From: Polychytrium aggregatum
Taxonomy: Eukaryota; Chytridiomycota; Chytridiomycetes; Polychytriales
Direction of reading: 5' to 3'
Assembly (NCBI RefSeq): GCF_025602895.1
Contig: NW_026516212.1
Location: forward strand, 248,001-312,000
Length of the DNA: 64,000 nt
Each line of letters starts with the position of its first letter. Position 1 is the stretch's first letter. Below the pieces are notes generated by a model that was not told the DNA's origin, searched no databases, and was given only the letters and a program-made list of their open reading frames with translations. Below, one piece after another: positions 10,101-21,357 of this stretch. A program made the position numbers and the translations under genes.

Positions 10101-10992
10101 GAACACTTGCAACGATATCATATTTCGCCAAGTCGAACCTACCAACTGGATGTCCAAGGGAGGGGCTTGATTGTGAGCGACCCATATGGTGCTTCTCCAA
10201 AGCTGCAGCCGAGGAAACACCTTATCAAGTCCCTTGGAGCAGTGTTCGAATCAAATTCATCAACTTTGACGTTCCTTATTCGCAAACCCTGCGAGCCCTG
10301 AACGGCTGCGTGGTAGCCTTGGTTGTTGACCGCACAAAATACTGCAGAGTACCCGCAGAGTCCCATCGTCGCGACCATCCTTTCTCGGTAACGTATCATG
10401 CTATCATTAACCATGGCGTTTCAGATTGCATATTGAGAATGCCACCAATTCAGCAAAAGCCGTCCTGCGATATGGCGTGTATGGCTTTGTGTTGGCTGTA
10501 TTTCAGGATCGTCATGCCAGGGGCCATGTTTTAGCCGGGCCTCGATCGGGCACTGTGCTGATCTCCGGTTGGCGCTCCAGTCGCTTCGAATTGTGCCGTC
10601 GCAGCTGCCACTCCGCCCCCAAAACCACAAGTGCGTTGGCCTTGGTCTGGTCCGCTCCATCGATCCAGAGCAAGGTCTGTTCCATATCGTCTCGCCTGTT
10701 GCCCCGACCACGCTCGGTGAAGTCAACATGCTCGTCCGAGCAAGTGGCACAGAAACTCCAGCTTATCTTTCCTTGGCCGGATACATGGTAAGCCCGCTGT
10801 GGGAGGACATCCAGCCATTTCTATGCTCGAATGGTACTGATCGACTTGCCCCCCCCCTTTTTGTTTGGTATACAGTCGGTTCGAGTTGATTTGCCATATA
10901 CCACCTATTCGATGGCCGAAGGGGTAGGCTCGCTCTCTTGGAAACGAAGAGCCATGCAGCGACGAAAAAACATGTCCGAAAACAGAAAATAA
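7112..10992 (+). CDS. GRC3: Polynucleotide 5'-hydroxyl-kinase of pre-rRNA processing (Grc3/NOL9)
   Basis: Exons with consistent phase are 7112-7142, 7223-7532, 7756-7852, 8067 to about 8490, one ending at 8794, 8913-9003, 9201-9279, 9364-9559, 9704-9893, 10075 to about 10330, one ending at 10787, and 10876-10992. The product phosphorylates 5'-hydroxyl RNA ends made by Las1 at ITS2 in the nucleolus. The Walker A motif CVVGSKNVGKST lies at about 8931-8966. It is followed by VAYMECDIGQSELTPSG, GPPFVHL, PLIVNTHGWI, the C-terminal DLRTLATISYF, PYQVPW and LVRSID segments, and a basic tail. The N-terminal 110 residues are low-complexity and basic. The joins near 8490-8630 and 10330-10640 are not settled: at 8490-8520 the frame shifts over only about 22 bases. 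Confidence 0.82.
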
Positions 10993-11501
10993 CAGAGTCG
11001 CACGCGATGCCGTGGTTAGCCCAATACGAGGTACCGGCCAGACAAGCAAACAAATCCTGCCCAAATGTGCGGATATGCCAATCCTTGCTCGAGCAGCGGG
11101 ACACAAACGGTGCTGCCCAAGATGGCGTATCACAGGATGCTCAATGTCCATGTGTGATAGTGCGTGAGCGATGGCAACCCCACGGAGCGCACTCCACCTC
11201 TCGGCTCCGCGTAACAATGCCGCGGCCGCCAAGACCATCTGGAACTTGGTTGATGAGTTAGCCCGTGCGAATATTATGGTGCAATTTCAGTCTGATCTTA
11301 TTCTCGGGATATGGGTTTCCAACTTCTTCAGTATCATATTCCTGGGCTTCCTTCCAGCCCATTTGCCCACCCGATGGACCAACAAAAGCAGCGTGTATAT
11401 GGACACCCATTGGCCGGGACGGCTGCCAAAGGATGCGATAGGCCCCACTCACAATGCCTGCAGGAGCAATCGTGTGAGCTTTATGTATCACTAGGAGCGG
11501 G
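10993..11501. other. Intergenic/convergent 3' region with uncertain small open frames
   Basis: A frame starting at 11171 has a hydrophobic stretch (about 11285-11370) that could be a membrane exon feeding the TM2-like segment downstream, but no consistent splicing was found. Confidence 0.3.
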
Positions 11502-11609
11502 ATGCTGGACATTCAGCTGTCGAAAATCCCTATTGAGGCGCTGCTCACTTTGCTCTGCGGTGGCTTTGGCGTCGACCATATCTACACAGGATTCTCAGAG
11601 ACAAGGTGA
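11502..11609 (+). CDS. Possible TM2-domain-like exon fragment
   Basis: The segment reads IPIEALLTLLCGGFGVDHIYTG, close to the first helix of TM2-domain proteins (LLxxFLGxFGxHxFYLG). A donor-like AAG|GTGAGC follows at about 11606. Upstream and downstream exons could not be fixed, and any downstream exon would overlap the 3' end of the opposite-strand DNAJC11 gene. It may be a small membrane protein gene or a chance hydrophobic frame. Confidence 0.25.
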   Translation: MLDIQLSKIPIEALLTLLCGGFGVDHIYTGFSETR

Positions 11610-11678
11610 GCTGTGATGGCGAGATTGAAAGTTTAGGGTTGGTGTCAGTGTGATATTCAGTTATGCATCCACTGCGTT

Positions 11679-14600
11679 TCACCGAGTCACTTGGGCAGTG
11701 GTCATCGGAGAGGCCGTGGACATACCACGCAATGGAGCTGCAAAGGCACCAAAATCGTCCACTTCAGCCTGATGCAGTCGACCCTGGAACTGGTAGATGA
11801 CACGCAGTTTCTTGGGAGTACCTAGACAGGGGTCATAGAAGCCAAGAATACTTGACTGGTGCGATCAAAAAAAAAAAAACCAGTCACGGTCAATGGTGGC
11901 TCAGTTACACTTTCCCCTAGCCATCTAGTCTCCGAACCGGAACAAATTAAATACGCATCGTTTTTGTTGCGGTACGCGAAAGCGAAAGGTAGAAAGCCAA
12001 GGTAAAGTGTGCTTGATACCTTGGCGTGACCACCGCTTATATGAAGCTGGCTGTTGTTGACCATCGACTGTAACACGATCGTAACGTCACAATATGGCTT
12101 CGGAGATCTGTCTGCGTCCTGATCCAGTGGCGGGTGAGCATCGTCCCTGGAAGGTATGCTCATGAACTCGACAGATGATGATTTGGAGAATAGACTCCGA
12201 ATGCCTTGCACTGAGAATCCACGACCCGAATCAATCGACTCCTTCGCAGCCAGGTCACCATAGAGAGCGTGCACTATGATCAAGCCGTCACGGGCCTGCT
12301 CCTGTTCGAGCTTGCGCTGGGCCAGATCTTTCATCAGCCGGGTGGCTTCGAGGGCCTCCTTTTGTCTATCGGCGAGAATCTCTGCATTTTCCTTCCGAAT
12401 CTCATCCAATTTCCTATTGGTTTGACAAAGGCAGGGACACATTGACCAAATGAAAAGTTCATCAGTTAGTCGGTTAACGAGACCCCTCTCTGTAGCGATA
12501 TATGTGCTTTTGCGTTGTAAGGACAGAACCACATGGCTCAAGCATGCGCGACAAGCCCAATTCCTGATGTCGAAGGGTCGAAGTTGCTCCTCAAGCTCGG
12601 TTCGACAGCCAACTTACTCGGCAAGTAGCTGCTTCTTGCGCGGTGCCAAGATGAACTGGTCGATGGCGATGGCTGCAACCACAGGGGCAACCGTCGCCCA
12701 CAAAACTGCTTCAATGCTCAATTGATGTGAGAGCAGCACCGGAATGATGAACTTTTGGCCTAGTCGAGTATACCTAGGTTATAGAGTTTGTGGGCAATCG
12801 AGTTACACCGCAACAAGTTAGCGGACGCTACGTCGTGTGGGTTGCGCGGCGATCATGACTGACGCGAAACTCAAGAGATCGGCAGCCTGTTGCTTTCAGC
12901 GATCGGGGAAGTATCGATATCGGAATGTGTGATGTGGTGACAAGGGCAGCACTCACTTGAGCTTGAAAGAAACCCCACTTGAAGCTCCGCATGTGACTCC
13001 CAGGCCGACTCTGCTATGCTTCGATACTTTCTTTTCGCCACTCAGGGAGGCTGTGACACCACCGACGTTCGAGAGTTGCAGCGACCCCCGCAGACGAATT
13101 TGCTTGGGCAATATCTTGGCGTACGCAAGGCTTATATGGGAGCCACTCAGGCCCGCTTGCACATCCACATTGAGCTGCGCATCATTGAATCGTCGAACGA
13201 TGCCCACGGAACAGGAGCTTCGTTGGCGCAGCCGCTCCGAGGCACCCCAGGAGCCAAGGCGAAACTGGCCAGTCTGGAAGGTCAAGAACATGGTAGTACT
13301 CTGGCTGATTCGACGTCCGAGTACGAAGGCCAAGGTCGGTGGAAGAGCGGTGGTCGCTATGTGGGCATTGGCAGTGCAGAAGCTGCCCGGAAGAGAGGAG
13401 ATTGCTTGTTAAAAAGTAATAATAATAACTGTTCGAGGACCTGGGGAATTTCCTGGATGGCAGGTGTGCATACGCACGAAATATGGGTGCAGGGTCCTGG
13501 CAGGACTACGCAACTTTGGTGCACCCACCTGTCGTTTGCAAAAGTTTTGGTCAACTTGAACGATGATGATGGCTGCCGACCAACGACCACTGAGCCCTAT
13601 TTTTGGGGCGCCGACGACAAAAAGGGAGGATCTGTGAATCGGGAGACAATGGCGTGTTTTGCTATTTACCAAAACGCAGCGCCAAGGCTGGCGTGGCATT
13701 ACCTCTGCCCAGAGGCTGGGCGTTATGACATGTTGCAGAGTCGCCTGGGCACTACCAACACCAATACCATTGTTGGCGAGGGCAGTTCCCTCGAGGGTCA
13801 GGTTTGTTTGGGAGGCCAGCTTGGTCTATGTTCAGATTCGGTGATGAATTACTACGTAAGATGGCCGTACTAGCCCTTGATGGGCTACGATAGTGTGCAC
13901 ACAGCCGCTGGTAGCGCGCAGAGCCTCCATGAGGGCTACAGCTACCTGTGGTGGACGCAGGCAAGCCGTACACTACCTCCCACGAATGTTTGACGAACGC
14001 CTGGGTTAGTTCGGGAAACACCAGCAGCTCATGAGCCTCGCGCTTGTGGCCGCCATAGGGTTCGAATATGCTTGTAGCATCGAGCATAAGGGAAATCTCG
14101 CCCTGTTGACAAAAGGATTTTGGGACTATATCACTAACGATAAATCGGGAAGGCGCATACTCGGGGGATGCACCATACTGCAACAGAGGGCAACTGTCGG
14201 TGCCGCCCAACCTTGGACTTGACGAGGTTTTCAGCCTCCTCCTGAAGCCTAAGTCGCTTCTGTCTCTCAAATTCCTCACGGATCTGATAGCAGATCAAAT
14301 GTAGATGCGTATATGTTTAGATACGCATATGTTTGGATGCACAACGAAGCGAAAGCCTGATTTGAGGATCCAAGCTTGATCCGGAGGCGGGCTGTACCTC
14401 TTCTGGCGTCGAAAATCGCTGTCCGATCTCCCATGTTGACTGGAGTCCCTCGGCACCATACAGATCGTAGATATGCCGCTTTGCTGGGTCGCTGAGGACT
14501 AGAGGGGCCAGACACAAACAGATCTTGGGTCAACCCGAGGGCGGCGGCCAACTCAAGCCATCGCTCGTGTCTTCTACACTTGCAAGCCACGGGAAGCGCT

Positions 14601-15196
14601 CTACCATCATAGGCTTTCTGGATGACTTGGAACTTGCGCTGAGCGGCTTCCTGGTGAAAGGTATGAATCGGATCGGTGAGTCAACTCAATCGTGGATGAC
14701 GACAAGTCAACGATACTCTCAATCTCATCACCTTGTGATCCCACAAGCCAGACCGCGACAGCACTACCTTACCTTATCATCCGGCGAAAGATGCTTGTCT
14801 GGATGAAATGTCACACAGAGCCGACGATATGTGTTTCGAATCTCATCGTCAGAGGCCTGCATGGGGGGGATGCGGCAGGATACATCCGGGAGAACAGGCC
14901 ATAGCTTGTCAGCCCAAAGCGATCGTGGTGGTTCCCCGAGCAACGGAACCGCAGGAAATCTGCAGTGACCTCCAGAGGCCCCCCCTCCCACCAAGTTATG
15001 GCGGATCGCGTACGTCTTTTGAGAGATTCATGACGCCGTAGTAGTTGACCTCGCCAAGGGCATTGTCCTTCTCGATGCGCTCCAGCAACTCGTCATAGGT
15101 GTCGTTGGCATTGTCGGTGTCGTCGATATCGACGTGCAGATGGATCGGGTTGCCGCCATCGGGTCCCGAATAAGGGTCGTACGAATGTGCACTCAT
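11679..15196 (-). CDS. DNAJC11: DnaJ homologue subfamily C member 11
   Basis: Twelve exons join with consistent phase: 15196-15014, 14856-14773, 14650-14605, 14498-14398, 14283-14212, 14102-13977, 13825-13703, 13596-13529, 13382-12957, 12773-12618, 12413-12020 and 11855-11679. They encode 651 residues. An N-terminal J domain (residues about 50-115) keeps the HPD tripeptide in CVTFHPDKH and ends with LSDPAKRHIYDLYG. The long middle region matches the beta-rich DNAJC11 body. A hydrophobic segment near ATVAPVVAAIAID is followed by the charged coil and the C-terminal DUF3395 domain (VTIVLQSMVNNSQL, LGFYDPCLG, LRVIYQFQG). In animals this protein joins the MICOS/MIB complex at mitochondrial membranes and supports cristae. 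It is absent from yeasts, so its presence suits an early-diverging fungus. Confidence 0.92.
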
Positions 15197-15626
15197 GGCC
15201 TGATCGATTGTGCCTGATCGATTATGCCCTCGGTGAGCTGTCGATGCGGGGAGGGGCCCTGCGATCTTGGATGAACGAGGCTGCCCACCCTGACCAGACC
15301 GCCAAAACACACCGCAAAAAGCCAACGCTGTTCCTGCGCAGAAAAGACGCAAGAGCCCCGGCGCAAGGAGGAAGGAGGAGGGAGAAGGGGAACGGTGCCA
15401 GGCGCAAGGCGCAAGGCACAAGCGGTGCCAAGCCACCTCGTGCGGTGGCTCACCGCAGTCGTCATGTGACCAAGATATGGATTAGATACCTCGGGCTGGT
15501 TTCCCTCGCCTCGCTCTCGTTCGTTGATCTGCTGCTGTTCCCAGTGTCCGGCTCCCGCAGTCCAGACTCCTCGCTACCCAGCCAACCCGCCACTGCCCGC
15601 TGCAGCACCAACTCTTCAAGCTCAGT
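15197..15626. promoter_or_regulatory. Divergent promoter region DNAJC11/LEU4
   Basis: 430 bp separate two opposite start codons. Much of it can be read open on the minus strand, but no family motif is present. Confidence 0.4.
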
Positions 15627-18289
15627 ATGACTCACGAAAAGGACAGCCTCATTGTCTTTGACACAACCCTCAGAGACGGTGAACAGGTGGGGGTGGTGGC
15701 CGAGCCAGTCGCTTGACCGGACGTCCCAACCAGGCGTCCAAGCATCATCCGCTCCGCAACTGCCGTGGAGGCTGTTGGGTGTGCTGCCCATTCACTCGAA
15801 TCTGTCTCGTATCTAGTCTCCGGGTGTCACCCTCAATGAAAACGAAAAGGTCGAGATCGCCCTCCAGCTCTCCCGTCTAGGAGTTGATATCTGTGAAGCC
15901 GGGTTCCCGATCGCCTCGCCCGGCGATTTTGCCGCCGTCAAGCGTATCGCTCAGGAAGTTGGTCCCTTGATCGAGGGCCGTAAGACTGGAAAGCCAATGG
16001 TGAGATAGCCCATGTCAACAACATCATTGCGCTCCCACTGGCAAAGAGGCTCTGCCCTCTGTGGGGAAGGGGCGAGCTGCAAGACTGGCAAAGTCTTTAC
16101 TGGAGGGCGCATGCACCGGTGTGTCTTGCCTACTGAAAACCAAAGCAAACTGCCATTTGCTTGGCCTATTCGGGCGGATGGCGACTCATCGTCTTCTCTC
16201 CTCTCCTCTCCTCTCCTCTCCTCTCCGTATCCAGCGCATTTGTGCCCTTGCGCGCGCTGTCCCTGCCGACATTGAGCGTGCCTATGAGGCCATCAAGTAT
16301 GCGCCCTCCAACCGGATCCACACTTTCCTCGCCACCTCCGATATCCATCTGCAGTACAAGCTCAAGATCACGCGAGAGGAGTGCATCGCGCGAGCCACAG
16401 CAGCGGTGAAGTACGCAAAGTCGCTGGGCTGCGAAGATGTCGAATTTTCTCCAGAGGATGCCGGCCGATCTGATCGCGACTTTCTCTGCACGATCCTTGG
16501 AGCCGTCATCGAAGCTGGCGCAACCACCCTCAACATCCCCGATACCGTGGGATACAACACCCCAGAAGAGTTTGGTTCTCTGATGCGACATCTGATCGCC
16601 AACACTCCGGGCTCGGATAAGGTATGCAGGAGACAAAGCTGTCCAGAGAGCACATCCGTTTGAGCGTCCCTTGTTGGCTGAGAACGGAGAGAAATTGTCG
16701 ACTTTGGTCAGAGTGCGTTACTCTGAGCCCCGTGGCTGAGATAAAGCACCACGATACCTGGATTCCCGAGACCCATGGCTGCTGAGTTGCAGCAAGGTCA
16801 TGGCTTTGACTGTGATTAGGCTTTTGGTGATGAAAGACAGACTCTCTCTGAACCGGAATGCGGGCAATTGAGCAATTGAGTTGATATCGGACCCAACCAG
16901 CCGACTTACGAATATTTGTCGCTCGATAGGCTATTTGGTCAACCCATTGCCACAACGATCTCGGCCTTGCCACAGCCAACACTCTGTCGGGTGTCTTGAA
17001 TGGCGCTCGCCAGGTTGAGGTTGCCGTCAATGGCATCGGCGAGCGAGCCGGTACGTATGGACTACAACATGTGTCATCCGATCGCCTATCCCAAGGAGCA
17101 GAGGCTACCCATACAAGTGGAGCGAGCACCGTTGCCGAGAGGGACGTTTATAAGGATGTCTGTTGTCAGCTTGGAACGGTTGCGGCGGTACACCCTCTAA
17201 ATCCCCCCCCCACCTTTTGCAGGAAACACATCCTTGGAAGAGGTTGTCATGGCCATCCATACTCATCCCGACTATTTCCCTGTCCGCCACAACGTGGACA
17301 CCTACCAAATCTACCCGACCTCCCAGCTGGTCACCAAGCGTACCGGCATGGTCATCCAGCCCAACAAGGCCATCGTTGGCTCCAATGCCTTTGCCCACGA
17401 AAGCGGCATTCACCAAGACGGTGTCCTCAAGAACAAGCTCACGTACGAGATCATCCAACCCGAAGTTATTGGACTCCCTCCCCCCGCCCTGTTTTTGGGA
17501 AAGCATTCGGGTCGAAATGCCTTCAAGACACGCATTGAGGAGCTTCTTGGAAGCGTTGTCTATGCCCACCATTTCCACGAGAAGCCGGCACTGCTCAACA
17601 GCCTGTTTGGCAAATTCAAGTCCCTCGCGGACACCAAGAAGAATGGCGTCAGCGACGACGATATTTTGGCTCTCCTGGATGACGAGCTCCACATCCGGGC
17701 GTCCGGGGAGCAGGTGTATCAGCTCAAGTCTCTCCACGTCATGTCTGGCAGCGGTGTAAGCGCCACGGCCACAGTGACGATCATCGACACCACCCGAGAG
17801 CCCGCAGTGACTTCGCCTATCATCGGTAGCCCCAGAAGCGAGCAAGCAGGCCAAGAGAACCAAGTCGCCGGGCTTGAGCTTAGCGATGCAGCCGTTGGCC
17901 ACGGCCCGGTCCACGCGGTGTTCAGTGCAATTAACCGCGTCATTGGTTGTCACAATGTACTGGCGGCCTATGAAGTCAAGGCCGTGACTGAGGGATCCGA
18001 CTCCCTGGGCAAAGTCGTTGTGAGAATCCACGAGGGACCCGATTCATCTCAGGGCCAGATTCCGAAGCTGATTCCTCGATTCGAAGAGATCGACTCGGCC
18101 ACGTATCAGGGCCAAGGCATTGACGAGGACATCTTGGTTGCCAGCGCCAAGGCCTACATCAACGCCATCAACCGCATGAAGTCGGCCAAGGAGCGCCAAT
18201 CAAAGCTGGAACCTGTCCAGAGAGGCGAAATCGAGGTGATTGGAGGAGTGGTTCCCTCCGTTCCGGAGAGCCGCAATGTCGATGTTTGA
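15627..18289 (+). CDS. LEU4: 2-isopropylmalate synthase, bacterial-type LeuA
   Basis: Five exons, 15627-15686, 15817-15999, 16235-16621, 16930-17050 and 17223-18289, give 605 residues with consistent phase. It condenses acetyl-CoA with 2-oxoisovalerate, the first committed step of leucine synthesis. The N-terminal TIM barrel shows [37 protein letters not shown], the metal-binding HCHNDLGLA and [13 protein letters not shown], then HESGIHQDG and GKHSGRNAF. The C-terminal allosteric domain ([15 protein letters not shown]) should bind leucine. The organisation follows the bacterial/plant LeuA group, not the Leu4 of yeast, whose N-terminus differs. It lacks an obvious mitochondrial presequence. 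The second intron holds a CTCTC pentamer run at 16199-16226. Confidence 0.9.
16196..16226. repeat. CTCTC pentanucleotide run inside a LEU4 intron
   Basis: About five units of TCTCC, just upstream of the acceptor of exon 3. It may act as the pyrimidine tract. Confidence 0.8.
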
Positions 18290-18805
18290 TTCAGGAACCT
18301 CTGCAAAGGCGAGCGCGTGTGGGTAACCCTCAGGGGGCAGCCGTCTCAAATGCACGATTCGATTTCTGTTGGAATGGCGATTGCCTTGGACAATACGACC
18401 ACGTTCCTGTTGAATAAAACAATGGGACACATCGTCACGTTCGGAGAAAAACATGCCGTTGTTGCACCATATCACCCACTCGGCCAACAACGACCAAGTG
18501 GGCCAAATTTTATTCCATGTGATGTCGAGATGGCAGCTGGCTCAGACAAATCCTTCGCTGCTGTGGATCCGAGGTGGGGCCCTGGCCATTCATCCGTCGA
18601 GCAGTACAGATGTATTCAGGTCAGAAGCATGTGGCAATTGGTCTCAACTTCCTGTGGCAATGGCGATCCAATCAGCATTTTCCCATCCAGGCAAGAACCA
18701 AAAGTAACCAAGCAATCTAGCGCGACGTCCCCCGCCCCTCGCCCACCTGGGCGATGCGCCCCAGAGTACAACGTCGTCTTCTTGGAAAGAGCAGTGGCGG
18801 CAGTA
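18290..18805. other. Convergent intergenic region LEU4/MFS
   Basis: Nothing beyond the two 3' untranslated regions is recognised. Confidence 0.5.
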
Positions 18806-20904
18806 TCAGGTTGCAGCAACAGTGTCATATAGGATATGTGAGGCCAGGAGCAGACCGTAAGTGGTCACCCAAAACGCCATGGCCTGCGAGAAAGCGCATA
18901 CTCGAGTTAGCTGCCGGCAGTGTCATGTGTCAGGCGCAAGTGTGTTGATGAATGCAGGGCATGCTCACCGCAAACTTGATTCGAGTCAAGCGACTGCCTT
19001 GGCTCTTCCAGTACAAGTACAATGTCAGGGCAATCCCGAGGGCGGAGGCGAACGAGCTGACGGCGAAGGATGCTATGTAGCATCCACGAGACACACAAAT
19101 GCCGTCCCGCTGATGGGCATCGTACACCTGGAGGAGGAGGTAGAAAGAGACAATCAGACCCGTGGAGGCGATGGAGACATAGAAAGGGGTATGCCGACGC
19201 GATGATAAAGTCCGAACGGTGGCCGATCGACAGGTAGAACGGAAGGGTGCATCGTAATTGTAGCACAGGTAATCGATGGCCGTGAGCACGGCTGGGCACG
19301 GCTGGGCACGGCTGGGCACGGCTGGGCACGATGCCTCAGCTGCATTGGATTTGGCCTCTCGACTTGACGGACACTTACTATTCCAAAAATGATGCCAAAT
19401 ATTTGGGCACCGACTGCGGTGCCTGTGCTGATCCATCCCCTGTGGTAGTCAGACAGCCAAAGGGTGAGCACGCCGCGGCTGAGAAGCAGAAAAGCATCCG
19501 CATCAGAGAGCGGCTGTAGTGGTACTCACCAGTTGGTGGCAAACTTGCGAGCGCCAAAAAAGTGGCTCACAACGACGGGCATGGCGGTGTTGATGCATCC
19601 ATAGGCCAGACCAATGACGATCGTGACGGCCCATAGGTCCACCAGCGACCGCACAAACAAGCCTCCGAAATGACCCAGAGCCATCAGGGCCGCGGACACA
19701 CCCACCCAAGCCAGGCGGTCGACGCCGCGGGTGCGGATTAGCCAATCCGACCCGATGCCCGTGAGCAGGCGGCCAATGCAGCTGCAAACAGAGAGGATCT
19801 TGACATGATAGTTTTGGTACTTTTGAAACACAGGGGACGATGGGCCCTGTTGATCAGGAGTGAGAGACAGCACAATCGAGCCAACGGTGTTGACATAGAA
19901 CAGTCCGGACCCGCCAATGGCGACCAGCGTCACAGTCAACAGGATCGCCTCGAATACAGAGAAAGGCCGAGGTTCGGTCGAGACAGACAAGGCCTCTTCG
20001 ACTGCAGGGCCATCTGCGAGCAAATCTTGGGTCTCGGGCGATGCTGCCGGCTGTGGTAGGAGACGTGGCAGCAGTCCGTGGGGAGCCAGGTGCCGGACGT
20101 CTTTCAGGAGGAACGCAGCGCATAGGGCAACGATACTGGTGGCAATGCCAAGGAAGGCGAGCAGCCCGGCGACATCCAGAGTTGATTTATCGGGTCCGTC
20201 GTGGCTGTAAAAGAATAGTGAGGCGAGCTGGGAGAAAATAAAGGCAGAGAGTCCCAGGAACGACACCGGAATGCCGACGGCAAAGCCGTGGTCGCTTGTT
20301 GGCCAGTTGCGGACATTGGTTCCCATCGATCCGTGGTACAGCGCGGCACTGCAGCAGAGGAGAATCGTTCGTCAAAGCGTCACCAACGGCCCGAATCCTG
20401 GTTGCGAGCGACGCCCAGCCAAGGACCGGCATGAGAGGCCACAGATCCAACAACCGAGCTGGCACAGTGGATCCATGCACGATCGTCCGTGGTCAAAACG
20501 CAGAGAGCATACCTTCCGAATCCAACCAGGAACGAGAAGAATGAGGACACGATGTAGTGTGTGCTTCGGATGGTGCCGGCGTAGGTGGCCGACAGCAAGC
20601 TGTAGCCCGAAAAAAGCAACGCAGCAGCGTAGAAAAAGACTCGCTTCGGGTCGTTTTGATGGCGGTCGGTGACCGAGCCCCAAAATGCCCCACCTAGATA
20701 CTGGCCGTAGTTGCCCAAGGTCGCAATGATGGTTGTCTGGGTTTGGGTATAGTGGAGCTTGGCCGTGAGCTGAGGGCCATAGAGCGAAAACAGGTAGATG
20801 GTGCCGGCGCAGCTCATGGCGAGGATGCACATGGCGAAGGAGATTGTGCGGCGGAAGCGATACAGGCTTGCATCATTGTGCACAGAGCGATCCGGGGACG
20901 GCAT
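18806..20904 (-). CDS. Major facilitator superfamily transporter, MCH1/nodulin-like type
   Basis: Five exons, 20904-20513, 20348-19530, 19439-19379, 19127-18969 and 18883-18806, give 502 residues. About twelve hydrophobic segments are present, with a central soluble loop rich in Pro, Glu and Asp around residues 200-245. The N-terminal half shows LHYTQTQTTIIATLGNYGQY, and the second exon TSDHGFAVGIPVSFLGLSAF, both typical of the Nodulin-like/MCH1 branch, whose yeast member is an orphan monocarboxylate-like carrier. The C-terminal half has GRLLTGIGSDWL, an MFS loop motif. The substrate cannot be told from sequence. The last exon supplies the twelfth helix and a short tail. Upstream in-frame ATGs exist, but MPSPDRS at 20904 gives the family-like start. 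Confidence 0.85.
19284..19330. repeat. 10-bp minisatellite (GGGCACGGCT) in an MFS intron
   Basis: Four exact units plus a partial one lie in the intron between the third and fourth exons of the transporter. Confidence 0.85.
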
Positions 20905-21357
20905 ATTCAGCAGGCGCAGCGGGGAGGGGAGCTGCAGCTTGGCGGTCAGGGTCGATGTCGAAGTCGACGCTGTCGGAACTGATGGTGTCGAAGTGGAAAT
21001 GTGTCGAAGTGGACGGTGTGTCTGTGGGCCGCTTTGAAGCATCGGTCCCCGTGACCGCAGCACCCGCCGCACGTGCGATGGCGTGAGGCTGCGCACCGGA
21101 TCGATCCGGGGTGCGTGGCTGGATGCGCATCGCGGCGCCAGCGTCACGCATGTGTGACTCTGGCGCGTCTGTGTCGCCGCGGCGGAACTCCGCCCAGCGC
21201 CGCCGCTGCGCCGACAGGCACCGATTGGCCTCGTCGCCATCGCTGGTCGTCTTCCTCCCCATCGTCCTTCCGCCGCCAACCTCGTCCAGCTTTCCTTCGC
21301 ATCAGCCCGCCAGCTCTCGCCGATCTCGTCCTCTCGCTCCTGTCCCCAGCGCCAGCC
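20905..21357. promoter_or_regulatory. Divergent promoter region MFS/TPR-like gene
   Basis: 453 bp between opposite start codons, GC-rich and open in several frames, without recognised motifs. Confidence 0.35.

Noticed and set aside
10038-10301. Alternative reading of a GRC3 exon region
   Set aside because: The overlapping frame carries conserved Grc3 segments (DLRTLATISYF, PYQVPW), so this frame is a shadow.
21073-21357. N-terminal extension of the TPR-like protein
   Set aside because: The extra residues are Arg/Ala/Ser-rich like GC-rich noncoding DNA and lie in the divergent promoter; the ATG at 21358 gives a normal start.
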